Assembly: GCA_018881555.1 (NCBI GenBank)
Contig: JACAXG010000111.1
Coordinates: 124,001 to 188,000, forward strand
Length of the DNA stretch: 64,000 nt
Direction of reading: 5' to 3'
From: Amblyornis subalaris
Taxonomy: Eukaryota; Chordata; Aves; Passeriformes; Ptilonorhynchidae
Shown: piece after piece, positions 1 through 13,226 of the stretch
How positions within the stretch are numbered: position 1 is the first letter of the stretch
Layout: every line of letters starts with the position of its first letter
Notes under the pieces: generated by a model
The model's database searches: none
What the model was told of the DNA's origin: nothing
What the model saw: the letters and a program-made list of their open reading frames with translations, nothing else
Program-made: the position numbers and the translations under genes

Positions 1-2908
1 AATAATTTTACCTCCACACAACGAGGTATTCCCACGTAACTGAAATATTGCAAACGATTTTAAATGAAGCTTTGAAAACCCTGAACTACAACAATAACAA
101 AATTAAACAAAAACAAAACAAAACAAAAGGCAAAAAAAAAAAGAAGTCTGAGCAAACTTATGTAGGATCCTAGTTAGCAAAATCTGTATTTAGACCTAAG
201 AGATTAGACAGCCATCTAAAGAAGTAAATTGCATTCCTCACTGCCATTCACTGCCTACCACCAGTATAACATGGCTGGTTTTGGCTGGAATGAAGCCCTG
301 TATCTTGGATTATTGTACAGTGTAAGTTTTCATTTTGGAGCTGTACTGTAATTCTGTGGAGCCTACTTACGTCACTTCCTCACTTATTCTCTTTCTTACC
401 TTTGTACAGTGGACTGTTCAATACTTCTCGTTTATCTGGTGATGGTGATGAAATGCTGGGCTTTGAGTTCTGTTTGCAGTGGGGAAAGTAGAGAGTAGAG
501 CCTTCTTTACTGCCAACTTCATATAAGAAGATAATCCACAATAATTCAGGCAGTAAATCCTATAACATCATAAAAGGCATATAGAGCAAAGTCAGTATGC
601 AGAGGGAATAGAAAATATAACAGCAAAGAACTTTTGAAGTTATCATCAGAGAGCTTTATGCCTTTTACTTACTACTTAGTCATATATAGTTATAAGTAGT
701 ACCTAGATTTTTCACTGAAAAGAGTTCGGAAGCTGCATTATACAGATTTTCAGAACAGACAGGAAAATGTTATTTCTAGATGGAATAAAACAGAAATGTT
801 CCTAGTTGCAGAAACAAACTCATTTTGAGTTATTGGCTCAGTATTCATCTTTTTTTTTTACCTCTCGTAAATTGAGATTCAAATTGGGAGGGAAGACAGG
901 AGAAGAAATCTTTAAAAATCTAAATATCAGTATGGCATCTATTGTAGAAATGACAAGGTTGTCATATTATTAAAAGGCAATCCATGTACAATGTTCAAAT
1001 ATAAGCAGCTTATTGTAAAAGTTATCTTCACAACACGTAATGGAATACCACAAACAGCTAAAGATACTCGTCCTTAAAAAGAGAGGCATGGATTTCTCTA
1101 GGATGCTGAGATGCATTATTCCAGCCTCCATTGTCTCCCAGACAATAGTTTAGTTTTCTCACTCACTCTGCCACATTCTTCCCTGAACTCCAGGGAATTA
1201 ATGCGATGCTTGAGATACATTGGAGCTGCCTTGCTAAGGCTGGCAGAGAGCTGTGGAGTTGGAAGCTGGCAAAATGCTCCAAGGTGCCCCGAGGAAAAGC
1301 ACTTGTACAAAGACTCCTGTCATATTTCTATCCCACCACTCCAATGCAAGCAGTGTCCAATGTATGGGAATTGTAGTGCGGTATTTATGTTGTGCTTATG
1401 TGGGACACATGCACCTAAATAATATGGTAGCCCTAATGTCTGCCATTAAAATCTGAAACAGTGACTTGTACTTAGTGGTAAGCACAGTCTTGGCAAAACA
1501 CCGAGTGTCTTGCCAGGATAGCTGATAAAATAATTCAGTGACTGCCTTCTGTTCACTGGTGTCAAGTTGTAAATCTTTCATTGCATAAAGAGATCTTTTT
1601 TCCTTTATGTAGACTTCATCCACAGAATGTGTGGGCAGTGCAATGTTCCCTTAACTTCGCAAGTTAATATTTGGGTTCCAGTATGAGTGAGATGTCACTA
1701 ATTAAAGTGAAAAGTTAAACTTCTCAAAGACCATAGAGAAAAATCATGATGTCTGGTTCAGCCTTATTTCTCTTATATAACCTGCTCATGTCTAATGAAA
1801 GTTCTTACTCGTTTCAGGAATATTCCCTACCACATGTTGTCAGGGAACAAAAGTAGCAGTAAGCTATTTTGCGCTGACTTTATTTTAAACAATAAAACTA
1901 ATGAGGTCCTACCTTTCTGTGGGGGCACGTTCCAGAAGTCATTACAGTGGGACTCTGCTCTTGTGTCAGCTTTTTCTTTTCACTAAGGAATTAACAAATG
2001 ATTAGTGTTTATCTTGAGGATTTTTTTCTTAAGAAAAGAAAATAATCCTTTATATAACAGATTTTGTGCCAAAAAACAATCTTCTATCCATCCTTTTAAT
2101 CATCCATATATTCTAACAAACACATTGGCAGTTTTTGTAATCAGGGAAAAAATATTGTTTCACAGGACTCAGCAACAGACCTTAAGTAAATACCTAGCTA
2201 TACCCTGAAATCTGAATGCTCTTTTTTATGGATATTTCCAATGAGTTTTTACATATCTTTTGTTTTTCAGAGTAGCTTGGGTATTTCAAGAGCCACACTG
2301 TTTAAGTCAGCCATGGAAATCTATCTCCAAAGGAAAGAAAGTGAAACATATTAATTATTCAATGCTTTCAGCTAGATTCTTCTTAAAAAATTTAAAGGAA
2401 ATGTAGGCCGTCTAGACCTGACAAAATAAGAAATGGCCTTCCAACAAAATGCTAGCTGAACTAGAAACAGACTAAAAATAGAAAGGAAATTTTCCTTATA
2501 TGGAGGAAATCCAGAGGAGAGTGTTGATTTCTTCACACCTTCCTAGAACAAGTTGTATTTCTATATAGCTTCAGATAATCTGTAAGGACAAAGTCTGCAT
2601 AGATGTCTGTCAAAGACATCTGTTAGAAAAATGGAGCAAATCATTCTTTCAGAATAAAACTGTATTTTAAATTACCTCCAGAAATCCTCTTGGACTCCTT
2701 TTTGATGTTAAAATTGAGGTCATAAAAATCAAGTGGTTTTCCCTTCTAATTCTGTGTTTTCTGGGCATTTCTTTGTCCATGTTATTATGTATACTGTTGG
2801 CTGTCTAAGCCCCAATCATCAAGAGAGGAAGACAAGAGTCTTCTGAAATACTCTGAAATATCAGTTCCATGTTAGTGTTCCCAAATTATTTTGTTCCTTT
2901 CTATTTAG
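1..2908. other. Intergenic DNA without a recognisable gene
   Basis: AT-rich avian-type intergenic sequence. The short open frames here have no family signature and no consistent codon pattern. An A-rich stretch at about 89-145 (runs of AAAAC) could be the tail of an old retroposon, but I see no element body next to it. Confidence 0.6.
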
Positions 2909-2913
2909 GCACC
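2909..2913. repeat. Target-site duplication, left copy (GCACC)
   Basis: GCACC lies directly left of the LTR at 2914-3475 and recurs directly right of it at 3476-3480. A 5-bp duplication fits integration of an ERV and fixes both LTR ends. Confidence 0.85.
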
Positions 2914-3475
2914 TGTCATGGTTCAGCCCCAACCTGCCCCTCGCTTGCACTTCCCCAGTGCAATGGGGGAGAGAATTGGACATGTGAAAGTCAGAAATCT
3001 CGTGGCTTGAGATAAAAGACAGTCTAATAGGCAAAGAAAAAGCTGTGCATACATGCAAAGCAAAACAAGGAATTAATTCATCACTTTCCACAGGCAGACA
3101 GGTGTTCAGCCAAAGCAGGTCTCCGTCATGCATAGCAGTGACTTGGGAAGACAAATGCCAGCTCTTCAAACGTCCCCTCCTTCTTCCCCCAGCTTTATAC
3201 ACTGAACATGATACCGTATGGTCTGGAATATCCCTTTGGTCAGTGCAGGTCAGCTGTCCCAGCTATGTCCCTTCCAAACTTCTTGTACACACTGAGCCCA
3301 CTCGCTAGGGTGTAGGTGAAGTGCAGTAAAGGCCTTGGCTCCGTGCAAGCGCTGTTCAGCTGTAGCTAATACATCCTTGTATGATCAACACTGTTTCCAG
3401 CACAGGTCCAAAACACAGTCCCATATACTAGCTCCTCTGGAGAAAATTAATTGTATCCCAGCCAAAATCAGCACA
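2914..3475 (-). mobile_element. Solo LTR of an avian ERV (562 bp)
   Basis: On the plus strand the element starts TGTCATGGTTCAGCC and ends CAGCACA. Read on the minus strand it begins TGTGCTGATTTTGGCTGGGA, the opening of a very common avian LTR family known to me from many bird genomes. A TATAAA-like box is seen on the minus strand near 3192-3198. Perfect 5-bp duplications (GCACC) flank it and there is no internal retroviral sequence, so it is a solo LTR left by LTR-LTR recombination. The open frames at 2861-3308 run through it and are not genes. Confidence 0.88.
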
Positions 3476-3480
3476 GCACC
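3476..3480. repeat. Target-site duplication, right copy (GCACC)
   Basis: Exact match to 2909-2913. It marks the right border of the solo LTR. Confidence 0.85.
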
Positions 3481-3570
3481 ACAAAAAAAAGAAAAAAAAA
3501 AAAAAACAACAAAAAAAACAACTAAAACCAAACATACAAAAACCCCAAACAAAAGAAAATAAAGCAAAAA
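3481..3570. repeat. A-rich low-complexity tract
   Basis: A run of A's interrupted by C and G directly after the LTR duplication. It produces a spurious lysine-rich frame. It probably reflects an A-rich insertion site or slippage. Confidence 0.7.
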
Positions 3571-4999
3571 TGAAAACAGAAAACGACAGCAGACTCCAAA
3601 CAGAATTCTATTCCACTATAATGCACATTCATTTTTTGCTACTAAGCACAAATGAAAATATAAAAAGAGATAGGCCTACTAGCATTTATTTATGCTTCAT
3701 TTTTGTGCGATGTGCCAGAAGTAGGCTAGGCTTTTAACAAAGAATAAGAAAAAGTTCTTATTTTATCTTCCAGATGGCCAACACAAAAGAAATGGAGTGG
3801 TGAGGCTTACATGCAAGTTGCTGCTTTCCCTTTTTAAAAACTTCTTTTGATCCACTTACTTTGACAACTCTTGTTGAGACAAAGAATGTAAATGCACAAG
3901 AGAGAAAATGGCTTGCTAATTACACATATAGAGCTGAAATGTGATACAGTATGGATTCAAGATAATGTAGATCCTAAGTGGTAGACTCCCAGTAAGTGGA
4001 CTTTCTCAAATACAATTTCTCTTGTACACGTTTTCATTGCACAATGTGTGAAACCTTTCAGATGTCAGTCCATTATCTGCTTAGTTTCCCTCTTACCTGT
4101 ACCATATTTATGTTCATCATTTTCCTGAGTATTCCCTGGTAAAACAAGAATATTTTTCTAGAAAAAACCTGCGTGTGAATAGAATACAATGCAGCTTTTT
4201 CATTCTTGCATATGAAAATACTAATTAATACTTTATAAGTCATATCCAGTGTATGCTGGTATCTCCAGTGAGTTGGAAAATCTTGCCACTCACATCATGA
4301 GTTTGGGAGCAGAGGATTCTAATCGGAGATAATCCAGTTTAGCAAGGTCACAGATACAGTGTCGAACTGTGCCTTCAAGCATCAAAAGAACAGTTTCTAT
4401 GGACTTCTTATGGAGATGTTAACTGCCAGAGAATCTGTACACCATTTTTATCTTTTTTAAAGACCCAGCCTAGACAATTAAGACTATGCTTTCTTCTCAA
4501 AAAAATGTTAGCGCACTTTCAAGCGTTTTTCATTAATTTTATTTGCAGCCTATATGCAACATTTGCTAGATAGAAAATTCAGTCCCTTATGTGAGTATAC
4601 AGAATATTGAAAATATTACTACTGGACAGTGAAATGTTTAAAACCACCAAGTTTTTCTGCAGTCCTTGTACTTGTCCATAACACTAACTAGCATGAATCA
4701 GTGAAATGTGACTGGCATGCATGCATGTTTCAAAAAATCAAACTTCCTAAGGGCATTTGTTTTGTTTTAATGCATATAAAGTGCATACATATGTATATTT
4801 ATATACCATGTATCTCGAAACACATACAGAGGGAGTAAACTCCCTCTGAACCTTTCTAGTTGTTGCTCCTGAGAAACTTATATGGCATACGCACAATAAG
4901 TTCAATTGTAGAGGCCTACAGGGCTACATTTGTATGAATAAAACTAGTTTTGTGCTAGTGCAACTCCAGTGTGTCTGTAATAAATACCAATCTAATGGA
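3571..4999. other. Intergenic DNA, nothing recognised
   Basis: AT-rich sequence with dispersed stops in all frames. I see no repeat family, RNA gene or splice-bounded coding exon. Confidence 0.5.
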
Positions 5000-5120
5000 A
5001 ACAGTGAATTTGGAGTGTCTGGATGATTTTGGTCATATGGTTTAGATTTAAGTATTCCTACGATGATTCTTATGAGTCCCTTCCAACTTGAGATATTCTA
5101 TGGTTCTGTAATTCTGTGAA
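5000..5120 (+). mobile_element. CR1 LINE, short 3' end fragment
   Basis: The sequence around 5075-5118 (GAGTCCCTTCCAACTT followed by degenerate ATTCTATG units) is the typical 3' terminus of an avian CR1 retroposon on the plus strand. Only about 120 bases can be followed and the 5' limit is approximate. It has no coding capacity. Confidence 0.7.
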
Positions 5121-6578
5121 TACACCAATGTGAGGTACAGAATTAGGCAGGAGAAGAGAACATTTTTCTTGGTTCAGCCATGTTTGTTAGGTCCCACAAG
5201 TAACTGCTGTGTCTCTGTTTCTCTTCACCATGTCAATGCTGATCTAGGAAGAAGGAGCTCAGGAGAAGCTGTAGAATAGCGCAGCAGTTTGGGGTTGTCC
5301 TGTGGCATCCCTTTCACTCAGTGCTGTATAATATATTTATTATGATGTGGTTAATGCAATTTGTGCACACACACAAGTAAGTACCATCAATGTCGAACTG
5401 GACACCATGAAGTCTTCAGAAAAAAAACTTTGTCTTGCTAAACTAGTTTGCTTGTTACCTTACTACAGGTCAGGTGATCCACAACCTGGAGACTTAAAAG
5501 CTTTCAAGTCCTTTAATACAGGCTTACAAGGCATCTTCTAGTGTCTTACTCATCTGAGTGTTAATGCAACTTCAGTACATTTGGATGGCCAATGACATAG
5601 ATACTCAAAAAGGCAAAATACTTCATGAAATAAAGGAGCCTCTCATAACACAGGAAGAGACTCAGTGACCCAAAAGTTCCAATCCGTTTTGGTAAAATAT
5701 GTTCCTGTTGTCAAGGCAAAGAGTGCTTTGTATGGCAAAGCAGCTCTGTTTAAGAAGTGTGAAAGAAATACAAAGGTTCCTGCAAATTGAATGTGTCATG
5801 GTAATTTGTCATGGAGAAGGAAGCATTCTCCTAAGTAGTGACGTATAAAGCTATTTTAAGTTTTATGCATCACAGTCTTAAAATTCACCCAGGTAGCATC
5901 AGGACACTCCTGCATCCTTCTCCTGTATGAGAAGTATTCCCATTTTCTGCACAGTTTTAATTTTCTCAGTAGATGCAATCTGAATTGCATTCTTTACCCT
6001 GAAGAGGCTTTAAAAGCCACAATTCTACTATTAAGATTGGATGTGAATATTTGCACATTAGCATGCTTCTTTCAGACTCTTCCATACAAATTCTAATTTA
6101 TATTCTGTAAATATGACAGATTTTGCAGTATGTTTATTTTTAACCAGTCGTTACTATGGTAATTGTCTAGATGTTTGACCAAGGAGAGTGAGGCCTTACA
6201 CATAGAAATGGTATTATGTTGTTGGACATAATGCCTGTAAATTGTAACTCCCAAAAGACATGGAGTACAGAGCACAAACATTAGAAGCTTAGTTATTATG
6301 GTGTTCACTCATCAAAAAAAGTCACTGAAGGGGACCTGGGCAAACTGAAAATGTGCTTTCCTTCCAAACTGCAAATATAGAGGGATATATAACTATAGAT
6401 GTTCTGAGCTGTGTTGCTCCTCCTAAGTATTTTCTAATGCCTATTGAAATTGAGGACAGTACTTATCCAGCTTCAATAAGCTTTAGGTTTGGCCTTTGGT
6501 TATCATCTTTTTGTTGTTGTTCTGAAACCTTGTAATTAGCTGTGGGATGAAGGGTAAGATGCTATGAATTCTTCTTAA
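5121..6578. other. Intergenic DNA, nothing recognised
   Basis: No supported gene, RNA or mobile element. The open frames at 5347-5541 and 6093-6308 are short and lack family features. Confidence 0.5.
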
Positions 6579-6583
6579 TTGCA
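6579..6583. repeat. Target-site duplication, left copy (TTGCA)
   Basis: TTGCA directly left of the LTR at 6584; an identical TTGCA follows the LTR at 7467-7471. Confidence 0.82.
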
Positions 6584-7466
6584 TGTCTCGATTTTGAGAC
6601 AAATTTAAGAGAGGACTCTCTGGACTGAGTCCTTCTCTCCAAAAGGGTTCCTAAAATCCCTTTTGCCAATAAGGAATGAATGCTAACAGAGGAAAGTGAA
6701 AAAAATTTGGTTTATTAACAAACAGAATGCCCACCTGCAAGGCAAGGGAAAACGTGTAAATAACTTGTAAGCACTAAACCGTCAGAACCCACTTCCCCCC
6801 ACACACACAGAGGAACGAAACCCCAGAAAAATGTCTGGAGGGTGGAGGCAGTGTTGGAGGAATGCACCTTTCCCGACATATGGTCCAAGATGGTGCCGGC
6901 TTTCACACTGAGGGGAGTAGAACTTCCACGGTGCAGTTCCAACAGTGGAGGGGCGAAACCCAGTGGCTACCTGGTGTCGACCTCTTCTCCGACGGCACTC
7001 ACAGCAGATGAAACAGCTGTGCTGGAGCCTTTTGGTGTGCTCTCTCTCCCAGGCTTCGCTCCCCAGGGCTTCAGACAGGAGCAGCCGTGGCAGCAGAAAA
7101 AGAAATGGAGCAGGCAGACTGAAGCCAGCGAGCTGGGCTACCGTGTAGCCAAGCAGCTGACTGCTCCCGGCAAAAATGCCGACTGTTCTTTGTTCCCACC
7201 TGGGCACAGACCGACCCACCCCCAGCTAAGAGGCTTCTAAGTCACAATGTGGGATTACCATGGCACACACAGCCAGTCGCCCCAATCCTGACTGGAAGAG
7301 AGAGAGAGAGAGAGAGAGAGAGCAAGCAACTCCCAGCCCCACCCTCTGCTAGGATCTTGGCCGGGTTCCCAAACATTGTGATACACCCGAGCTGGGAAGA
7401 GGGGGGAAGAAAGAGAAACATTATTTTTGGGCACATCCTGAATATGAGATAACAATCCCCAAGACA
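6584..7466 (-). mobile_element. Solo LTR of an avian ERV (883 bp)
   Basis: The plus strand reads TGTCTCGATTTTGAGACAAA at the left end and CCCCAAGACA at the right end, flanked by a perfect 5-bp duplication (TTGCA). On the minus strand an AATAAA signal occurs near 6711-6716. The left 150 bp resembles the left end of the LTR at 29436-30178, so the two belong to related families. The middle is GC-richer and carries an (AG)n run at 7297-7322. Several long frames on both strands (6782-7240 and others) arise from this composition and are not genes. Confidence 0.85.
7297..7322. repeat. (AG)n microsatellite inside the LTR
   Basis: About 13 uninterrupted AG units lying inside the solo LTR. Confidence 0.95.
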
Positions 7467-7471
7467 TTGCA
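7467..7471. repeat. Target-site duplication, right copy (TTGCA)
   Basis: Exact match to 6579-6583; defines the right edge of the 883-bp LTR. Confidence 0.82.
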
Positions 7472-10400
7472 TTTAAAAAAAGAAAGAAATTTCTTCTGAA
7501 GAATTTCCTTTTCACTAGAATCTCATAATTAGTAGCAAAGTATTTCTGCTTTTGCAATGTGTTATTTAGATTGCAATTTTAGTTGAAAATAACCTTTTCA
7601 AATGTTTGTCAGGCTGGAAATTACAATAATATACATACGCTGCACAATGTTTAACGTAAAGACTTATCTGTGTGTAAGTAACTTGTTTTTCTTTGCAGAT
7701 TCTTCCCACTTCTTGCAAAATTAAGGCTTTTCTAACATCATAGTAAGGTTTTTTGGGTTTCTGCACATAACTGACCCTTGTCACTTTGGGATTGTGTAAG
7801 TATTTTCAGGACTGTTCTGGAGTATTTTCAGGACTGTTCAGACTGCTGCTGATACAGAAAGGCTAAATGAGTTTGGTTAGAGACTGGATAAAACTCACGG
7901 AAGCAGCCTTCAGGGTTGCTAAGAACATATGCACCATCTCAAATCTAGGAAGCAGTAAATGGAAGGGTGCTAGGACACCATCACCCCTAACCATTGTATG
8001 TGTGCATTTGTGCTATTACACTGTTCCATAGGCACTACCTTTAGCAGATATAGGAGACAGGACACTTTGGTCTGACTGTCTTTTTGTTCTTATGCTCTTC
8101 ATATCTGTGTGCATATCAATGTGTTGCTCACACAGTCTGTAATGCCAATCTGTGATTTCACAAAAAATTCCCACTTTTCAGTTGCCATCCTTTAAATTTG
8201 ACATGTTCCGCATCACAGTAATCTCAAAGTGGTGTAGAGTTTGTAGAGTGTGTGTTTGCACTAATATTACTCAAAGGTGCAGAGTAGGAAAAGTGTGCAT
8301 AATCAAGCTGATTATTCAGCACAATCATATTATTTTGATACTTTAAATAGCTTCTGTTAATGAACATAGTGAAAATTAATTAATTGGACAATTTGTCTTA
8401 GATATGTAACAGCAGATTGGAGTTATGGGAAAAAGAAATCATTTCAGAAAAATTGGGGAAAAAAACAAAAAAAAATTCTCCTCCTTGAAGTGTTTAAATA
8501 TGCTTATATATTTGTTTATTTATACTCCGTGCAAGTGCTTCTCAAACTTTTTGCTGCCTTGTGTTTTTAACATGCTAGAGTTTATAATCCTTCCTGTTAT
8601 CCTTCCTCAAACACGAGTTCAGCTTTTTAAAGATGCCCTGATATTTTTAACATCCTCTTTTATCCTGTAGTGCCATGCAGACTTTTCTCAGCTCTACCCT
8701 AATGAAGTTTTTTACTTTTTTTCTTATGAAGGAAGCTGAATCAAAGTATTCTTTTGACACCTTTTGAAAGCTTTTCACTACCAACATTTTGAATAATGCC
8801 CTGTGTGCTACTGAGGATAGCTTTTTGTCTCTTAGATTTCCTGTATAATTTTGCCTCAGCCCTAGACTTTGTTTTCATAAGGATTGAACCCGATTGGAGG
8901 TAGACCCACTTGTCTGCTGTTATCACATTTCTTGACCTCCTAAACACGCTGATATCCCTAAAAAAAGTCACAATCACTTTTCCTATCTTGATGAGACAAA
9001 AATAAGATTGTAGATATAAAAAAAAGTTACATTGCTTATCTTAATTTTACAGAGAAAGAATGTTACAATCACAATTTATCTCACTCCTAATAATTTAAAT
9101 TCTAAATCTAAAAACATAAATTAGATTTCAGGACATAATTCATTCCATCTATCTAGGTATGGTCAATCCACTAAGCTAAACAGGTAGTTGAGGAAATTTA
9201 AGTAGACTCAGAATTCTCGTTTTTGCACATTTCTATGTTACTTATTCATGAAACATTAAATACACATTACTGCTGGTTCTGTGGTTTTTTCCTGAACAGC
9301 AGGCTCCCACTGGAGTCTGACTTTGCTCCACAGGTTCCCATCCTTCTGCACGGCAATACAGCAAAACTAGGTCATCACATGGACACTGATTTACCAACTT
9401 GTGTGCTACTACTGATGGTCACATCTGGTTAATGTAAGACTCATACTCTTCCTCACATCCATGAATTTCTCAGCTGTTAAGTCCTTACCTGTAGAATACA
9501 ATCAAGAGCTAAAGTGGAGGTTTGAATTTAGCCTGGAGGATTATAGTGGGAGAAGGCGTCTTGTAAGGAGGCACATAGTGCTAATGCAGGTCCTTGAGGG
9601 TACATGCTCTGGCAGCTGTGCCAGACAGGCTGTACTAGTACAGGAAATGGTGTAGGAATGACTTTTGCTGACAAGAGGTACAGTTTATACACCACTAGCA
9701 GTCTGTAACTCCCAAGAAGCGGCAGAGACCAAAGATAATTCCAGAACTGGTTAATTCTTAGGTGGCTATTTCAGTATGAATACCCTTTGCTTCTTTGAAA
9801 ACATTAAATACATATACATACACACCATATATAAGGCAAACCACCATTTTTTACAAAGCACCATCAGTGACTATTTGAGAATTACAAACTGAAGAAGCTC
9901 TACAATTATAATAAATTGTCTAGGGCTCAGATGTGAATAAAATCACCGATATTATTTTTCTCTATATAAATTTTTATTAAACTAGTGCTTCATTATAATG
10001 GTAAATGTACAGGCTCAGGCTTAGATTTATTTATCCTAATTCCTCTCCTCAAAAAAATCAAAGTGCATGTACTCCTCCTGCTCTTTATTACCTGATTGCT
10101 ATTTAATAAATCACAGCAATTTCTGATATTGAAACTTATGAATGCTCTTAGCGTGGCTTCATTGATCCTTTTTTAATCAAGGTCTTCCAGGAGAAGATTT
10201 GTAGACCTGATGTGTGAGGCATAAGTAGTTCTACTGTGTAGTTACTTGTACATTTCACAGCAATCTCTTTAGTGTCTCTACTTTGGCCATTCCTGTCTTG
10301 GGTAAATCTTTGCATGCTGTTTACCTTCCAATTAGAAGGATTATGGGAAAGATTTGTTTACTGGATTAATTTCCTTTCCTTATCTGTGGCGTGCGGTGGC

Positions 10401-11805
10401 TGTGCAAAGCGTATCCTATGTACAAGTGTACATTTCAAAGAAAGAGGACATGAGATGATTAGGGCTTTTAAAGAATTTAAATTTTAAATTGCTGAACTTT
10501 GTTAATTTTCAGGATGAAAAACTTGAATGAACATAAATTTTTACAGTCAGTAAAGTGCCACTGTCAAAAATTCTACCGTTCTTGTTTTTCTCAAGACACT
10601 CTTTAAATACCTAGACTTTCTGAAATCCAAATCAAACCAAACCAAACCCAAAAATTTTCCTCTGCAAAACACTTCAAGACTCGAAATGGACTTTGTGTAA
10701 AGTCTACCAGTTACAAAACATGGTTTTAGTTTGTAAAATAAGAACCTTCCTTTGTGTGAATGTATCTGACTCTGTCTCATCTTAGAGTTTATGGGCCTGC
10801 AATGGCAAGAGGCAAGAGGCAGCAGGCAAACTACTCCAGGACTCAGATACTACTTCTGTGAGCCAAGGAGTTTGTCTTCACATGTTCACCACAGACTCTG
10901 AAGGTGTGAAAACACTCGGTTCTTCTCTGTAAAAACTGTCAGCTTCATTACTAGGAACAGATTTGTTCTTCAACACTGGACCTTTTCAATTAGAGTCTCT
11001 TTCAAAACTTAGTGGAAAACTCGTGTTCATGAGCATTGGTCCTCCTGAGAGACTCAAAACACACTGATATATGCTGGAGGGGCAGCACAAAAAGCATGAG
11101 TAATCCAGGATGTTTCTGGAATGCTCTGATGACAACTTGATGACAGATCAAAGATAACATGAATAAATAAGTTGTTCCTGACAAAACTCAGACCAAAAAA
11201 AAAAGTTTGCAAGAGGTAAAAGTAGGGTCAGGTGGTCCAGGAGGAATTCAAAGACACACTCTGAGCATGCAGGGAGAGAGTTAGGAAAGATGAAGTTCAT
11301 TTGGAATTGAATCTGGTGAAGAAATTGAAAGGTAACAAGAAAGACTTTTGTGGGTATATCAGCAAAAAGGAAGAAGAGAAAAAGTATGGGCCCAGTAGTG
11401 AATGGAGCAGGGAATGTGACGACACAGGAGCTGGGAAGAACACTGTATATGCTCTTTTCTTTGCTTTAGTTTTTACTGGTAAGGCTTGCTATAAGGAATC
11501 CGTGGCCACACAGACCCGTGGGAGAGTCCAGAGAAGTCCAGAAGACTTACTTTAGCTGATGGGGATTGAGTTAGGAAGCATTTAAATATATTGGACACAC
11601 ACAAGTTCATGGACACTGATAGGATGCACATGCAAGGGCAGAGAGAGTTGTCTGATAACTCTGCAAGAATTATCTGTATAGAGCCATGGGTAACCTGCTG
11701 ACCCCTCCTCTGTGCCTGTATATTCAGGGCACTCAATTACTGCTTAGTTATAACAGTAAGTGAGCATTTTGAAGAATCAATGTTCATCAAAAAACTGTGA
11801 CAGAA
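7472..11805. other. Intergenic DNA, nothing coding recognised
   Basis: About 4.3 kb of AT-rich sequence with stops in all frames. The only structure I could pick out is a small tandem duplication at 7799-7842 (unit of about 22 bp containing GTATTTTCAGGACTGTTC). No RNA gene or retroelement end was recognised. Confidence 0.5.
7799..7842. repeat. Two-copy tandem duplication, about 22-bp unit
   Basis: The string GTATTTTCAGGACTGTTC occurs twice in direct succession. It is a simple local duplication. Confidence 0.85.
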
Positions 11806-12045
11806 ATTATTCTATGAGGGATCTTAATGATCATTTAGTTCCCAAGGGCAGGAACACTGTTCACTAGACCAGGTTTCTCAGAGGCCCATCCAGTCTGGCC
11901 TTGAACACTTTCAGGGATGGGACATCCACAGTTTCTCTGCACAGCCTGCTTCAGAGCCTCGCCACTCTCTTAGTAAAGAATTTCCTCGTTCAATTTAAAA
12001 CCATTCCCCCTTGTCCTATCACAACATGCCCTTGTAAAAAGGAAA
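11806..12045 (-). mobile_element. CR1 LINE, 3' fragment
   Basis: The plus strand starts with TTCTATGAGGGATCTTAATGAT and continues with the familiar CR1 3' UTR text read in antisense (CCAGTCTGGCCTTGAACACTT, a block on weak or diseased-gap positions, then CCCTTGTCCTATCACAACA). It is a strongly diverged, 5'-truncated copy on the minus strand, with no open reverse-transcriptase frame. Confidence 0.85.
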
Positions 12046-12391
12046 AAAATTTGAATTTTTTTTTTCTTTATTATTATTGGTGGAGCAAATTATCAAACAA
12101 CTTGACCAGTAGATCAGACATATGGATTTTTTTTTAAAAGAAATTAAGCTATCCCTTGTAAGTTTTTCTGTTTGTCAATTCTAATTATATATATTAGTTT
12201 CATATTGTTCCACATATATTGAAATGTATGCTTATTGATATTTCAAAAACAGTTTTATGATTTAGCAATATTCTATTTTGTTTCATGAAAGGACTCCTAA
12301 ATGCTAAAAAATAAAAGTTAATGTATGCACTGCTACTGTCACATGGAAAGGGGAGACTTACTCAAATCCTTAGTATTTTATTACCTGTCAG
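12046..12391. other. AT-rich intergenic stretch
   Basis: T-rich and A-rich runs between a CR1 fragment and an LTR-like region. No feature was recognised. Confidence 0.5.
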
Positions 12392-13226
12392 TGTGCAGGA
12401 AAGCCATGACCCTTGTGCCTGACCAGTCTGTCAGCAACCTGTTATGGGGGCCCTTCAGTGAGCAATTCACCAGATCAGAGGGTGGTTCAGGGTTACAAAC
12501 CAACAGAGAGACCCCTCCTGAATCTCCACATCTTTACCCATTGCTGGAGACTGCCAGCACCCTTAAGGGACTCAGACTAACAGTTTACGGAATAACACTC
12601 TTTATTAACAAAACTGTGATAGGTTAAGGTTCGAGAATTGCTGGTGATGGTATCCAGCAAAATATATTCAAAGCAATGTACTAATTCAAAGCAATATACT
12701 AACAAACTGTAATCCTTAACAAAAGCTGGTTTGAGATAATCCATCAGTTTATGCATATCATCAGGCATAGACTACAGATCTTACCCAATAGGCATCCCCT
12801 GTGGGAGAAAAGGCAGGTTCATCCTGACTGATCCCAGAAGTTACAATGGAGTCTTACCTGACTTCTTCCCATTCTTACCTCACTTTTATAGTATTTCTTT
12901 ACATTCAGGTGGAGCTTGAGTGACTTAGTCATACATCTTACTCAGTGAGGGGTGCTTGTACCTTGAGGGCAGATATCTCGGTATGGTACCTGAGACAACC
13001 TCAGGATGGTGATATGTGTGATTTTCCCCACAGCTGCTGATTCAGGAGCAGGACATCTTCCTTTATCTCCCTTGGTTTTAAGATGCTGTGAGGGTTATCA
13101 GCTAGAAAGTACACTGAGTTCCTTCTTGTGCAAGGGTTTTAACTGAGCCTGGCCATGGTGTCTTTGCTCCGCTCTGCTCTCCATTTAGACCCCCTTCAAT
13201 TGTGTTGTGTCTGGGAGGCTGGATAT
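12392..13226 (-). mobile_element. Probable older LTR, larger (U5/R/U3) part
   Basis: On the minus strand there is a good TATA box (ACTATAAAAGTGAGG, near 12882-12896) and, about 285 bp downstream, TTAATAAAGAG (polyadenylation signal near 12600-12606). A U5-like stretch then ends near TTTCCTGCACA. This is the order expected of a solo LTR on the minus strand. Its U3 end seems to continue beyond the ERV-1 insertion, at 20727-20806, where the minus strand would start TGTGGGAAACTGACT. I found no matching target duplication, so both outer borders are tentative. A 21-bp duplication (ATTCAAAGCAAT twice) lies at about 12667-12706. Confidence 0.5.

Noticed and set aside
3335..3562. Lysine-rich frame
   Set aside because: Translation of an A-rich tract next to a solo LTR.
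6782..7240. Frames of 132-145 codons on both strands
   Set aside because: They lie entirely inside the solo LTR at 6584-7466 whose borders are fixed by target duplications; no domain is seen.
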